Part shown: positions 41,640 through 54,282 of the stretch, piece by piece
How positions within the stretch are numbered: the stretch's first letter is position 1
How the letters are laid out: every line of letters begins with the position of its first letter
Assembly: GCA_012934845.2 (NCBI GenBank)
Contig: WNNJ02003214.1
Span: 248,001 to 312,000 of the forward strand
Reading direction: 5' to 3'
DNA length: 64,000 bases
DNA from: Pomphorhynchus laevis
Taxonomy: Eukaryota; Acanthocephala; Palaeacanthocephala; Echinorhynchida; Pomphorhynchidae
The notes under the pieces: generated by a model
Databases searched by the model: none
What the model saw: the letters and a program-made list of their open reading frames with translations, nothing else
Told to the model about the DNA's origin: nothing
Position numbers and translations under genes: made by a program

Positions 41640-42420
41640 TAACCTTTTTTAAATTCTTTAGTTTTAAAGATTTTGATGAATTTAATCAAATTAAAAGTTT
41701 ACAAAAAATGGGATTGTTACGTTAAATTGCTTCTTGAAATTCTTATTCTCCCAACAGTGGTTAATTGCATAGACAATGTCCCTCTTCTTTTATAGAACTT
41801 AAAGTATTAGCTCTAATAACTTATCTTTGAGATATAGGAATTATATTATAAGAACTAGTTTAATGATATGTAGTTTTCCTTAATTGGCTATAAATCTTAC
41901 CACAAAAGTAATAATGTTAAAAGAAAAATTATTGAATTCCTTAAACAGAAAAAATATTTAAGAATTCCTCTAATAAATGAAAAATTTAACTCTTTTTGAA
42001 CCAAATTTGGACAACTTTATCTATATTACATAATCTTTTTAATCTATAATTAAAGTTTGATCTCCTGAGGATCATAGCAAAAGCATTTGAAATATTGTAA
42101 AAGTTATTTGGAATAAAAGATGGCATTCACTTTTCCGACTTAATTAGAAATAATCATGTTAGAAAGGTAAAAGTCTTTACTACCAATGCCATTTCTTCAT
42201 TTAAGAACGTTCCTTAGTTAGCTTTAATTGATATTACCAAGGAAAATAACTGTGTGAAAGATTTTTGTTTTGTAATTGATTGGTACCATAATGTAGATGA
42301 TATGTCTATTGTCTGAAGAAGTAATATTAAAAGTGAATTAAATTCTAAAAATCTTCTGCTAACAATCTTCATTGTCAATCAGAAAAAATATTTAGAAATA
42401 TGTTATAATTTATAATATAA
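41640..42420 (+). mobile_element. Penelope-like element N-terminal fragment (plus strand)
   Basis: accacaaaagtaataatgtt and aaaagaaaaattattgaatt (41898 onward) match the N-terminal coding start of the 40.9-kb copy (TTKVIMLKEKLLDSLN). Downstream frames are broken. It is opposite in orientation to the 40.65-41.48 kb copy. Confidence 0.6.
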
Positions 42421-43140
42421 AGTTGCCCAAATTAGATAATATTTTTATATTAAAACTGTAATTTAATGAATGTCCTGTAGTATACAACATTCCTTGTGAG
42501 TTTTAATTGATCATATGTTGACTAGACAAGACAGGGATTTGAAAAGATATCACACAACGTAAATATAGCATAAAAGGCAGTGATATGTCGTGAGCTATAT
42601 CACATCACATACTAAGTGTAGATCACAAGGTTAATTTTGATAAAGCAACCCTTCTATCATATGAAAATGATTATCTGTCATGCATTATACAAGAGACTTA
42701 TTTTATAAAAAAGAATAATATTATTCCCAATAATAAAGCTGATTTAAATTTGCAAATATAGTATTAGTTTTCAATAATTTTTTATTTATAATAATCAAAT
42801 TTTATTTCAATTTGAAGTTTTATTGATCAAAATATAGGCAGTTTAATGAGAAAGCTGTTTATAAATGATTTAAATATAGAATATTAAATATTAAATATAA
42901 TATTAAATATTAAATATAATATTTAAATATAATATTATAATATTAAATATTATAATATTTAATATTTAAATAATATTAAATATTATTAGATATTTTAACT
43001 TTGTTTTTAAAAGTCTATTTAATTTATTTTCCAATTCAATTTTTAACAATTTATAATTGTTTATTTTTCTACGTAATTTATGTCTTCTACGATATTTCAA
43101 TCTTATAAATTAATTTAAATCTTAGAAATTAATTTGAAAT
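42421..43140. other. Intergenic AT-rich sequence
   Basis: No gene seen. An (aatattaaatat)n simple-sequence tract lies at about 42880-42985. Confidence 0.5.
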
Positions 43141-43189
43141 AATATTAGTACTTTACTATTAACAACGTAAAAGTGAAATACAATATAAA

Positions 43190-43345
43190 AACAGGAAGGT
43201 GATTGTCGTGTGCTGCTTCGAACGCAGCATTTACTCGTTTAACAGCAACAGTCAGGCTGTGTATGAAAACCCTGGCCGCTTTGGGTTCCCGGGTGGTTAG
43301 GATTAATCGTGTGCCTAGATTTCGGAGAAACTTTTTTTTATTTTT
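43190..43345 (-). mobile_element. GC-rich transposon-like fragment
   Basis: A short GC-rich block. On the minus strand it reads TREPKAARVFIHSLTVAVKR and AAFEAAHDN. Base composition and sharp edges in AT-rich DNA suggest a transposon fragment, but the family was not recognised. Confidence 0.35.
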
Positions 43346-43926
43346 CAATAACATTTTATATTGTTAAACTGTTTCTCGTTGCATTGTTTTCCTGCTTGTA
43401 AAGTACGAATATGAAGGCATTTTCTTTGGGAAAGATATTTTTCTTATCTATTCCATTATTTTTCTGTTAATTTTCAAATCCAAGTATTATTGCATCTAGT
43501 ATCTTGTATATAAATGGTAAGCTTGTGGCTTTTAAAACCTTCATAATTAGTTGTGAAAGCAGGAGCTATGGCAGTATTCTGAGTTTTTGAAAACATTTTC
43601 ACTTATTTCTTTATTCCGATAAGCTTAGAAAATTATAAAGAATTAAATTTCATTATAATTAAAGAATTATATAAATTATAAATTAATATAATTATAATAA
43701 TTACGTCGTTTATTGCTTACGTCGATATTCTCCAAAATACTCCACGGTTTCTACAATTCGAAATATCTTCACGTGCGAGGGGACAAAACAGAATTTTCTG
43801 GCGATAAAAAGAAAATATGTGCATACATTTGAATTGATGTATGTGAATCAAATGCAGGTTAGTATAAATATAATTTGCTTGATTTACTGCAAACCAAAAT
43901 ACAGGAATAAACACGAGAACAATTAT

Positions 43927-46900
43927 CTAAATTATGCATTTATTAATTATCTGCAAATAATTAGGCATTTCTGCGATAAATTTATGTTTAAGCTCATTTG
44001 CAGATATCCAATAGTATCGAGGATCGCTGTCAACAAATTTCTTCATAATGCCTTTGTAAATGAATAACTAAAATTATTAGAGCTATTCTTAATTACTCTT
44101 CAAACAAACAATAATTACCGTTCGAGATTCACCGTTATCCAATGGCTCTATGCAATGGGCTGAAGGAGAATTAGACAAAATGTGAAAGCAATCAGTTACA
44201 TTCATAGAGTTTATTAGTTCTTCAGCAGCCTAAATAGATTGAACATATGAGCATAAAGTATTGCTTACACTTTTGACAAAAATAACTGTCAACAATAATC
44301 TTTCAACTGCCGTTTTCGTACTGGTAGCTGACCGGGCCGCTGGTTAGACGAAAAATACATCAATTACTATCACTGTTGATAATGTCATAATATTTAAAAA
44401 CTAATTCAATTATGAATGTTTTAGATAGTCAAATAAAGCTTCTGTAAGTTTTCTCATAACAATTTATTAGACTGTTGTAAACTGATGAAGACGTCAAACC
44501 CGTCTAGTACAAGTTTGTCTACATCTACAAATGCAATTGCAAAGTTTCTGCAGCCGGGTAAGCTTGATATTCTACCAGGCACATCTAAGTCCGTAGATAC
44601 TTGGAGACAGTGGCATCATACTTCATACTTTCGAAAAGTTCATCAGAGACTTACGGTAAGCTATAACTAACCTTACGTGACATGTTTAATCAACCACCCA
44701 ACGTTGTTTACGCTAGATATATTTTGAACAAGAGTTCGCAACTCGACTCAGAACACACCTGCAAGTTCCTTGAAACGTTGAAACATATGGCCACGGATTG
44801 CAACTTCGAGGCTGTATTGGCTGACGATAACCTATACCAGACCGTCTTTAACGCATCCACTGCAAGCCTCAGTTCAAATAAGATTGGAGAACGAAAAAGT
44901 ACAACGCTGGAAGCTAGAAATGGCATAGTTCAATTTCGAGATCACATATCGCCCAGAAAATTACAATGGCGATGCGGACTGCCTATCCAAAGATATTCCG
45001 ATCACTTGCACAACGAACAATCATCACAATAAACTTCAGGATCATCACCGAGAACTGTGTCATTCAGGAGTTTATCGACTTTCTCAATTCGTTAATTCTC
45101 ACGAACTTCCATAATTTATGGAAGGCGTTCGTTCTGTTGGGGAACGTTGCCCTACCTATGCTACAGTCAAACAAACATTTTACAGGCCGCCATATGTTCA
45201 CCTCATCAAATCAACGGTAACTTTTGAGAGACTATGATGTGACTTTAAAGGCGCAGTTATATCGTTGTCCGGAAGACACTATCTTTGGTTGAAATCGACG
45301 AATTCTCGCGTTTCCCCTTTGCCTTCGCATGTCAGGATCAATCTACGAGTTCGGTGATTGAATGCTTGAATTCAATATTTGCTGTATTCAGAATGACTTA
45401 ATCAGATTATACCGACAGGGGATCTGCCTTAATGTCTACCGACTTCAACAGTTACATGTATGATCGTTGGATTTATGTAACGCATTCAACAGCATACAAT
45501 CCACGCAGAAATGGGCAAGTTGAGCGAATGAATGGTGAGATTTGGATAATGATCAGATTCAGTTGATGTAACCAATCCTTAGATGTATTTATTTGGGAAA
45601 GTTCTTGCCGTCGGTACTAAATTCACTTTGACCCTTAACATGTTCTTCCACCAATTGCACTCAGCATGAACGCATATTTGCATATACGCGTAAGTATCGT
45701 CACATTGATAGTACCAAGTGGCGCCGATCAAATACACGAATATATATCCGAAACTTTGTTCGTCGGGATAAGCATGATCGCTTAGTGAGAGAAGCGACCC
45801 TACAAACAGTCGGTCCGAATTATTCAAGTGTCGTTGATCGAAACAATCGATCGTTCATGGTTAACAATCGACATCTGGCGAAGTATCCTTATCCTATAGA
45901 AGACAATCCAAATGAGGTTCACATAATTGTTCAAGATTGCACAAGTCAGAAAGAACAATCGAATTGCAGCTTAAATGAGCCGCTTTTTGACAGTCATGCA
46001 GATCCAACTGACATGCCAGATCATGCTTTAACAAAAATGCCAAACATTACAACGTGTGATCTGAGAAAATACTCGAATTTGACAAAGCATAACGAGCTTA
46101 CCGAATATAATAACGAGCCAAAGTACCGAGCATATACGATTCCCATCGAAAAAAAACTAAAAAAGAAACTATCCTACTTGAAAGACCACGTTACTGAAGA
46201 ATATTAAACTGAGGGGAAGAATGTATATTTTATAACTAATTCAATTATGTAATTTTTAGATAGTCAAGTAAAGCTTCTGTAAGTTTTCTCATAACAGTTA
46301 ACTGTATGATAATTTCTCTTACATAATATCTTAATGTAATATTTTAACATTATTAATATCTTAATAATATTTCTTATATTATTATATAAATAATAAAATA
46401 TATTGTAAATAATATTAATAGCTTAAACCTTTATTGAGAATGTGGCTATTTGTACATTTTATTGTATATTTAAATAAACTCTATGATTAATACGTATAGC
46501 GAGTATGAGAATTTTTAACATATTTAAAATATTATAAATATTATAATATATTATATAATATTTAATATATAATATAATATTTATAATATTATAAATATTA
46601 TATATTTTATATATAAGTTAGGTCCAAATATGCAGAATGAAACGACGGCTAGCATTCCAAATGGAATTCGTAATATATTCAATGTAGTTGCCGATTGAAA
46701 CTGGCATACTCCATGTTACTTCTAGACGACCATTGATGGAGTACTCGTCAACACTCATTAGTAAGAAAAAAGTATAGAAGATACAAAAAAAATTATGTAG
46801 ATTAGTATGTCCACACAAGGATGGATATATCAAACGTTACTTACACAAGTCCGTGACCCTTATAACTTAACAAATGTATTTTGGTAGCACAGTAAAACCA

Positions 46901-49900
46901 GGTAATACTATAATTTTGTAACTATTGGTGTTCTCAGCAAATATAACAAAATATTGACTCTCTGAGATTTTTTAAAATTAACAAGTCTGCACTGCCACCT
47001 TGCGGTGTTGACAGAAATACATTCAACATTGAAATCCTCTAAGAAGGATATAAAAACATGTTTAGCACTTAAGGTTCTTTGGAATAATATACCCAAACCA
47101 TAAGTCTCAAATTAATCCGAATATTGATTTTAAGATATTGATTTTAAAACATTGATTTCGCGAATTGTAATCTGTATAACATAATAATATTTTTGATGTA
47201 TACATAATAGAGGAGCGCTGCCTGGTGTGCATCAAATTTGCTGTACAAATTGAACTTAGAATTACATTTGCATACCCATATTTTGAGTTTGTATCATTTA
47301 TAATTATAAGTAATTAATTACTTGTAATGCTTGACAGGGGTTCTAATAAAAACTGGTAGCTTGTGTAAAAATAAAAACTTTATATTTTAGTCTTGCCAAT
47401 TTAAACCGTTATAATCGAACTATCATTTCAATCAATATAAACAATTTTAAAGTATTTTACCTCTCTTAATGACTTATGATTTTCATTTACGTCAATTGTA
47501 GGTATGTTCCACTGTTTAGAATCAACAATTTCATTTTTAAGCATAATTAATTTATCGCATTGAAGTCGTTGACAATTCGTTAACTCCTTATAACTGCCTT
47601 AGAAACAAATGAGTAATTATACATTATTGATATTCGTAATAAACATGGCGGTATAAAGCTGATGAGTAAAGTAATATGGTTTTATAAGTAGCATATTTTT
47701 ATAATCGATAAATTCGATTATAATATTCATCAATTACAAAAAAATAAAAATAATTAAAAAATAGATAAAAATTAATATTCTATTTAAATATTCCAAAATG
47801 TTTGAAAATCCAAATACAATTTTATATTAAAATATATTCGATTAGATCAAGGACTGGGAAACATTAACCGGGACAAATTAATTTCTATAAAATTTTCAAA
47901 TGTAATTTAATAATTTCATCTTTGTTAAAATTTTCAATAATACATTTACATAAGAATAATTAAAATTAATCGTTAAAATTAAACTACTAATCTTTAAAAC
48001 TGATAAATGAATTCATAGAGAAACGCTTTTATATTGCTTATACATACATCGTAGGTACAGATCCCAACACTTCACATATCAACTATTTTAGCTCGTTAAT
48101 GACAATCGCTGCTAATATAATAATTCCGAGGTAATTTATGAAATATCTTCTACTAAATACCGAAACGTTTCACAATCAGAAAGGTGCGACACAAATTCAA
48201 GTGTGAATTCTTGGAGAACCCAATGCGAGAACTAATTAACAGCGATTAACAGATTATATATTAGTTATTCAGATCATTGAATAAACAACCAACGATCGCA
48301 ATAATTTAAATATTATTTTTTAAGATTAGTCATTAAATTATTTTAAAAATGCATATAAAATAATTTCTATTATTTCTATTTAATAATTTTTATTGAAAAA
48401 AACTGTTATTTCTTGATGAAATCGACTGAGAATTGTATCGATACGTTGTCAGAAGAAACGACAGCTGGATGGGTAGATGAAATAGACGAAGACGAGAAAA
48501 TGTTATCATGGACGGAACTAGTGAAATTGTCTCAGTTGTATGTGACGTGCAAGAACAACCATCAGAGGCAATACAGAATGACAGACGAGGAAGTGGATGA
48601 GGAATCAGATGAAAAGGAGACAGCAAACGAAGAAGCATCAAATGATGAAACTTCGGTAGAAGACTACGAGAGCAATGAGGATACAAGAACTGATGATAGT
48701 TCAGAGGACGATAAAACCGAGACAGACTACTCGGTTGAAAGGAACGATTAATTTGAAAATTTTGTGATTTTTTTGAAAAAATAAAAAATTATTTTTTTAA
48801 ATAATTTTTTAATTATTTCTATTTAACATTTTTTTAATTATTTCTATTTGGATAATGCAGCATTCTTACATGCTTAAGCTGCGAACAATGCGTTGGTTAT
48901 CCAAACATATTTTCATCACAGAAAAATATAAAATATATTAAACATATTATATATAATATATAATTTGTTGTTACACCATATTATATATATTACATGTTGA
49001 ATGTAATACATGTGAATGTATTACAGCATGTTAAACGTTAGTTCTGAGTGCCTGCTCCCAGAAGATCCACTGAGTACTAACGTCGACGCAGGATGAGTTT
49101 GATAGCTAGATCGTGTGACAACTGGTTCGTATCGATATTCGGGCACTAGTATGTAGGCACATGTTTAGTATTTAAGCATAGAGTATAAGTATAACATAAT
49201 ATAACATAAGTATAACAACCTTACATTTCAGAGATTAATGACCTGCTCTAGAAATCTATTTCGAATAGTGTTAGATCGGTAAGGAGTCTAAAAATTCGCA
49301 GGAGTTTCGTGCAATTTTTAAGGATCAGCTGGATTCCTTACAAACCATCGAAGTATTACAGAATGTTGAAACGTTAGTGCTCCGCGCCTGCGCCCTGAAT
49401 ATCTACTGAGTATTATCGTTGTCGCAGGATAACATTAGTGGTTAGATAAGATCGTGTAGCAACTGGTTCGTGACGATATTCATACACAAGTTTGCAGACA
49501 CATGTTTAAGATCGAATCACATAGCAGTATAACCTCCTTACATTTCACAGATTAAAATACCTGCGCTGGAAATCTATTTCGAAAATTGTCAGACCGGTAA
49601 GAATTCAACAAATTTGCAGAAACGTTTCGTGCAATTTTATCAATTATTGGCTGGATTCTATATAGATCTTCGAAGTATTACAGAATGTTGAAAATTTGGT
49701 ACTTAGTGCTTGCGCCCTGATGATCAGCTAAGTACTAACGTCGGCGTAAGATGATGTTGGTGGTTAGGTCGTATTTCAACTGGTTCGTGACGATATTCAT
49801 ACATTAGTTTGCAGACATGTTTAGGATTAAAGTACAGAGCAGAATAACATCATTACATTTCACAGATTAAATAACCTGTTCTGGAAATTTATTTCAAAAA

Positions 49901-52475
49901 GTGTCAGATCGGTAAAGAATCAACAAATTCGCCGGAACGTTTCGTGCAATTTTTCAACGACTGGCTGGTTATCTATATAGACCATCCAAGTATTTCAGAA
50001 TGTTGAAAAGTTGGTACTTAGTGCTTGCGCCCTGATGATCCACTAAGTACTAACGTCGGCGCAGGATGATGTTGATAGCTAGATCGTGTTGTAACTGGTC
50101 CGTAACGATATTCGTACACTAATTTGCATACGCGTGCTTAGACGTACTAAACGTACTCTCTTTTGACGAAATCAACTCGAGTCATCTGCCAACTCTAAAT
50201 CTCATTGAAAAATCTTAAACTCAATTCTTTCACGATCATCTAACCCTTGTAATATAAATCCTGATGAATTTTCTTATTATCTACAAACTAAGCTATCTAA
50301 TTTACTTTCCCTACTACCCATAGCCCCCTTGTACCCACTAACGTCTTTAAATACTTCCCTCCCAGAACTATTCCATCTTCTTCCCGTTTCGTCTGATGAC
50401 GTTTCTTCGGTTCTGCTGTCATTACCTAATAAAACCTCTCCTTCGGACCCAATTCCCACACACTTGCTTAAAAATATCTGCTCCTCTATCTTACCCTTCC
50501 TAACCACATTGTTCAACTCGTCCATCCGTAGCCGTACATTTCCTTTCATCTGGAAATGCGCCACTGTTCGTCATCTCATCAAAAAAGCAATCTCTCGACT
50601 CCTCACTACCATCTTCGTACCGTCCAATCTCACTTCTCCCAACCGTCTATAAACTCCTTGAGCGTCTCGTTCTTAAGCAAGTTAATATATATCTCTTTTC
50701 CTCTAACTTATTTCCTCCCTTCCATGCAGCTTTTCGCTCTAATTACTCTACCGAAATTGCATGTCTTAAAGTTTATAATGACTTACTCATCTCGCGCGAT
50801 CATAAATTATGTAGTGTCATAGTTTCTCTTGATCTATCGTCTGCTTTTGACATCGTCGATCACTCGATTCTTCTCCATCGCCTTCGTCATGATTATGGCT
50901 TCTCTTTACCCACTGTATCATGGTTTTCTTTATATCTATCAAACCGTACATTTCGCGTCTATTCTAACTCTTCTCTCTCCCATCATTCGTTCATTCCGTC
51001 TGGTGTTCCACAAGGCTCCATATTAGGCCCTATGCTTTTCTCACTTCTTCTTGGTAATTTGTCTTCGATTTCTCATAAATTTAACTTCCATGTTATGCAA
51101 TATGCTGATTACATTCTCATCTATGCTCATGCACCTGTTTATCGTATTCACGATCTTATTGTTTCTGCTTCCGACTGTCTTGTCTCAATTTCCAATCATC
51201 TTTCTTCCCTTCGCCTTTCTCTGAATCCTGATAAATCCAAAATTATGTGGATCCTACCTCAACGCCTCGGCTTCGAACCTCCCTCCGTATCATTAAATTC
51301 TACAATTATTCATATCGTTGATAATCTCGTTTTCCTAGGCTTCCATTTTGACAACCGACTTTCACTTGACCTTTCGTTAGAGATAAAGTACGCTCATCTA
51401 CCTTGATACTCCGCAACCCCCGTCAAGTTCGTAGATTGATCAATTTCCCTTCTTGTATGACTCTAATATCTTCTCTCCTTTTTTCTAGACTCGATTATTG
51501 TTTTAGTCTATTTTCCAACTCACCTAAATCCACTCTTCTTCCCCTACAACGCATCGTCAACGCAGCTGTCCGAATTATCCTCCGTCTTCGTCGTTTTGAT
51601 CATACATCCTACCATCTTGCTTCTCTCGATTTGCCTACAATTTATTGTCGTGTTCAAATTCGTCTTCTTATCGTTGCTTTCCGCCTTGTAACTCTTTATT
51701 CCCCTTCATTTCTCAATCTTCCTTTTCTTGATAATTCTCGTCCTGTTTACTGTTCCTTGCGTTCCTGTAATTCCCTTCTTTTACATGTCCCAAACTACTC
51801 TACCTCCTTTGGACTCCGCTCCTTCATTGTGGCTGCTCCTCTATCGTGGAATCATCTGCCCATTCATATACGCCAATCAACTTCCTTGCCGTGCTTCAAA
51901 CAACAAATCCGATCCCATTTAAAAAAATTATCTGCTTGACTTTTTCATTTTTGTTTGTGGACTTGTAAGCGTACAGCTTGTACGCCTTTGCCACATTAAA
52001 TAAATTTGTATTATTATATTATTATACTAAAATAAAATTATTTGATTCTTATGAAAAATTGTTTTTATAAAATTCAATTTTATAATAAAAAATTCTTTTG
52101 ATAAGGTATATAAGGAAATTTCGAAAATACCATTGTCTGTTCTAGGGCTATTTATATATTCTTGTAACATTTTAAATCCTTGATCTTCAAAATCGTGTCC
52201 AGAGCGGGTAAGATCGTCCGTAATGCCTTCTTTCAGACGCTCTTGCAAGGATTTCCTGTTTAAAATTTAATATTAAATTTATTAGTAATTTATTTTTTAT
52301 ACATATCGCTTTGAAGCCTAATTTCGTGATCACTTAGATAGCTATCTTCTATTTCTTTAATATGCATTAGGTCACTATACTGCTGTTCTATTTTGGACAT
52401 TGGTGGCGCCAATAACGGGTTTCTTAATAACATTAAACCGACTTTAATGGCAGTGCCGCATTGCCTAGATATCAT
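43927..52475 (-). CDS. MRPL46: Mitochondrial ribosomal protein mL46 (six exons, one junction unresolved)
   Basis: Large-subunit protein of the mitochondrial ribosome, with a Nudix-like fold that is not catalytic in this family. Exons in coding order: 52475-52303, 52255-52131, 47597-47461, 44339-44269, 44229-44119, 44067-43927. Exon 1 gives MISRQCGTAIKVGLMLLRNP (mitochondrial-type N-terminus) and KEIEDSYLSDHEIRLQSDM, matching the family's IExERxxYSDHELR motif. Exon 3 has CQRLQCDKLIML, QWNIPTIDV and SLRE (compare VWILPQ and ETLR). Exon 4 has TAVERLLLTV, exon 6 has LFIYKGIMKK and YYWISANELKHKF (compare HHVWVTKDEL), then stop. Length is about 250 aa against 279 in human. Exon 3 ends in phase 0, but every acceptor I see for exon 4 needs phase 1. 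That intron holds a Ty3/gypsy fossil. A small unseen exon, a different splice site or damage are all possible. An acceptor just before 52475 means an upstream exon may exist. Confidence 0.85.
44385..46305 (+). mobile_element. Ty3/gypsy LTR retrotransposon fossil in an MRPL46 intron
   Basis: Short terminal direct repeats (about 44385-44468 and 46222-46303) bound pieces recognisable as Gag, the end of RNase H, an integrase region and a C-terminal tail. Most of pol, including protease and most of the reverse transcriptase, is missing. It is antisense to MRPL46 and is an old, broken copy with many breaks and a large internal deletion. Confidence 0.8.
46306..47460. other. MRPL46 intron, no gene seen
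   Basis: AT-rich. Two minus-strand open stretches (46618-46833 and 46908-47096) have no homology I recognise and are not needed for MRPL46. Confidence 0.45.
48416..48751 (+). CDS. Acidic 111-residue ORF nested in an MRPL46 intron
   Basis: An intronless ATG-to-stop frame of even base composition in AT-rich DNA, antisense to MRPL46. The product begins MKSTENCIDTLSEETTAGW, has a middle part with LSWTELVKLSQLYVTC, and ends in an Asp/Glu/Ser-rich tail (DEEVDEESDEKETANEE). The tail is probably disordered. No family is recognised. An A/T-rich stretch with aataaa-like words follows the stop. Its size and its position inside a host intron resemble the lysine-rich ORF at 12.6 kb, but the sequences are unrelated. 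Confidence 0.45.
   Translation: MKSTENCIDTLSEETTAGWVDEIDEDEKMLSWTELVKLSQLYVTCKNNHQRQYRMTDEEVDEESDEKETANEEASNDETSVEDYESNEDTRTDDSSEDDKTETDYSVERND
49019..50150. repeat. Tandem repeat of about 320 bp, 3.5 copies
   Basis: Units start at about 49019, 49358, 49678 and 49997 (last one partial), with period about 318-339 bp. Shared words include gatccac(t)aagtactaacgt, aactggttcgt, cgatattc, ccttacatttcacagatt and cgtttcgtgcaattttt. The third and fourth units are closest. It lies in the MRPL46 intron immediately before an L2-like LINE. Confidence 0.85.
50230..52015 (+). mobile_element. CR1/L2-like LINE, RT domain and 3' end
   Basis: The frames spell a nearly continuous RT: LLSLPNKTSPSDPIPTHLLK, SVIVSLDLSSAFDIVDHSIL, SGVPQGSILGPMLFSLLL, YADYILIYAHAP (catalytic box FADD replaced by YADY), then [27 protein letters not shown] and [18 protein letters not shown]. 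The last 178-codon stretch (51403-51939) is open. The tail is gccttt gccacattaaataaa. About five frame breaks in the RT. 5' truncated. Antisense to MRPL46. Confidence 0.88.
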
Positions 52476-52904
52476 AGGATAACGGAAGATCTGAAATATT
52501 CAGTTGTTTAGTTGTCAGAAACTTGAAATATATGATATGAATTCATAAAGAAACAATTAAAATTTTAATTGAACATCACGTATAATTAAATGCTTGTGTT
52601 GAACTGTTATCGAATAATACTGACAATATCATAAACGTTGCAATAAGATGATTTTCGGAATTTATTTAATTCGGGGTTTAATGATCCCACTTAAAAAAGT
52701 CTCAAGCACTAAATATTTGACGTCGAGAATTTCAGCGAATAGTGGCGAATTGTATCGCCAATGTGGCAAATTAAAGATAAATTAAAGATAAATTTATTTT
52801 AAAGTGGCAAATGCGTGCGAACGGCGCGTTTACAAACTCACTAATATAATTTAGCAAAAGAGTTCAGTGTGAATGGTCAGTCAATTCGTATATATTGTTT
52901 GTCC

Positions 52905-53390
52905 AGTTCGATCGTTCAGTTCATTCGTTCCATTCTTAGTTCAGTCCCGTTAATTCAGTCCGTTCGTTCAGTTCGTTTGTTCAGTCAGTTCGTTGAGCCC
53001 GTTCTTTCAGTCCGTTCGTTCAGTCCGCTCGTTCAGTCCGCTCGTTCAGTCCGCTCGTTCAGTCCGCTCGTTCAGTCCGCTCGTTCAGTCCGCTCGTTCA
53101 GTCCGTTAATTCAGGCCGTTCGTTCAGTCCGTTCGTTCAGACTGTTCGTTCAGACCGTTCGTTAAGACCGTTCGTTCAGATCGTTCGTTAAGACCGTTCG
53201 TTAAGACCGTTTGTTAAGACCGTTCGTTAAGACCGTTTGTTAAGACCGTTCGTTAAGACCGTTCGTTCATATCGTTCGTTCAGATCGTTCGTAAAGTCCG
53301 TCCGTTGAGACCGTTCGTTCATATCGTTCGTTAAAACCGTTCGTTAAGACCGCTTGTTCAGATCGTCCGTTTAGATTAGTCGTTTTGTAT
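52905..53390. repeat. 13-bp minisatellite (ttcgttcagtccg family)
   Basis: About 35 tandem 13-bp units. A homogeneous middle block of ctcgttcagtccg (about 53030-53105) grades into ttcgttaagaccg and ttcgttcagatcg variants. Because 13 is not a multiple of 3, three units make a 39-bp coding period, so the apparent protein (repeats of SVRSFSPLVQSAR) is a product of the repeat. Confidence 0.88.
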
Positions 53391-53469
53391 GTTCATTTAG
53401 CCCTTGCATACAGACGATTTAGTTCTTTCGTTGCGTATAATTGATAAACGAGTCTTGTTTATACTACCA

Positions 53470-53545
53470 TCCTCATTTCTCAGCACGGGCTTGGGACCGG
53501 CCATAATGGAGTTTTATCGAGATGAAATTGTATCGGGATCGGCTT
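53470..53545 (+). mobile_element. Short GC-rich transposon fragment
   Basis: ctcagcacgggcttgggacc is related to the minus-strand block at 19846-19996. It is followed by an unrelated GC-richer stretch. Too short to name. Confidence 0.4.
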
Positions 53546-53599
53546 GCCTTCGTGAACCTCGGTTTACGCAATCAAATCATATTTAACAGACTTTAGTTT

Positions 53600-54280
53600 A
53601 TGATTTTACGACAACTACAAGTTTACAATTGTAAATGATTTCACAAATAAATGATGACTTAAAAAATTAATATATTAATAATAAATTATAATAATAACGA
53701 CAAATGCAATGTGTTACCTGGGGAAGTTGTCGCTGCTTCTTCGATAAAGCACTTCAAGCGACTGTGCCTAGCATGGATGGAAAATCCACACACGCACTTC
53801 CACTGATATCTTGAATCCTGATAGTTCAAAGAGACCGATTTATCATAGATCATGTGTGTGGGCATAATAATTATTTATTATGTATTATTTATCTATATTT
53901 TTGATTTATAAAATACGTAGACTTGGTTATCTGATCTGTCAGATTTCGACCCCTATTCCTCGACAATAGAGAGAGGATCGAAGCTCGATACTGCTGATAC
54001 ACCGCTCGATACATTGGTCATGTCTCAGCAGTCCAATTTAACAGTGGAACTCTAAAATATGCTCAACATTGCTATATAGTAGCTTCACATTTTGCGAAAT
54101 TGCATTTCACAGGCAATTAAATAAATTATTTAACCCTTAGTTAGCAAAAATTCAATTGATTGATAGCTTCATCGATGAACTGAATTAAATAATGGATAGC
54201 TGTATTTTTAGCAAGATACTTGTTACTTGTTATTAAAGATTTTTTTAATTTTTTTAAGACAATATTAATATAATATACAA
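53600..54280. other. Intergenic, no gene seen
   Basis: It contains a partial Penelope-associated word (gatttcgacccctattcct, about 53945). No coding signal. Confidence 0.4.
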
Positions 54281-54282
54281 TT

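Noticed and set aside
46618-46833. 71-codon minus-strand ORF
   Set aside because: No homology recognised, and it is not compatible with the MRPL46 exon chain.
46908-47096. Minus-strand ORF with AKHVFISF as an MRPL46 exon
   Set aside because: It resembles the family's AKVFFFK segment by chance. The exon at 44067-43927 supplies that segment (LFIYKG) in the correct order and phase.
52869-53165. 98-codon ORF with repeated SVRSFSPLVQSAR
   Set aside because: It is a translation of a 13-bp tandem repeat, with no start context or unique sequence.
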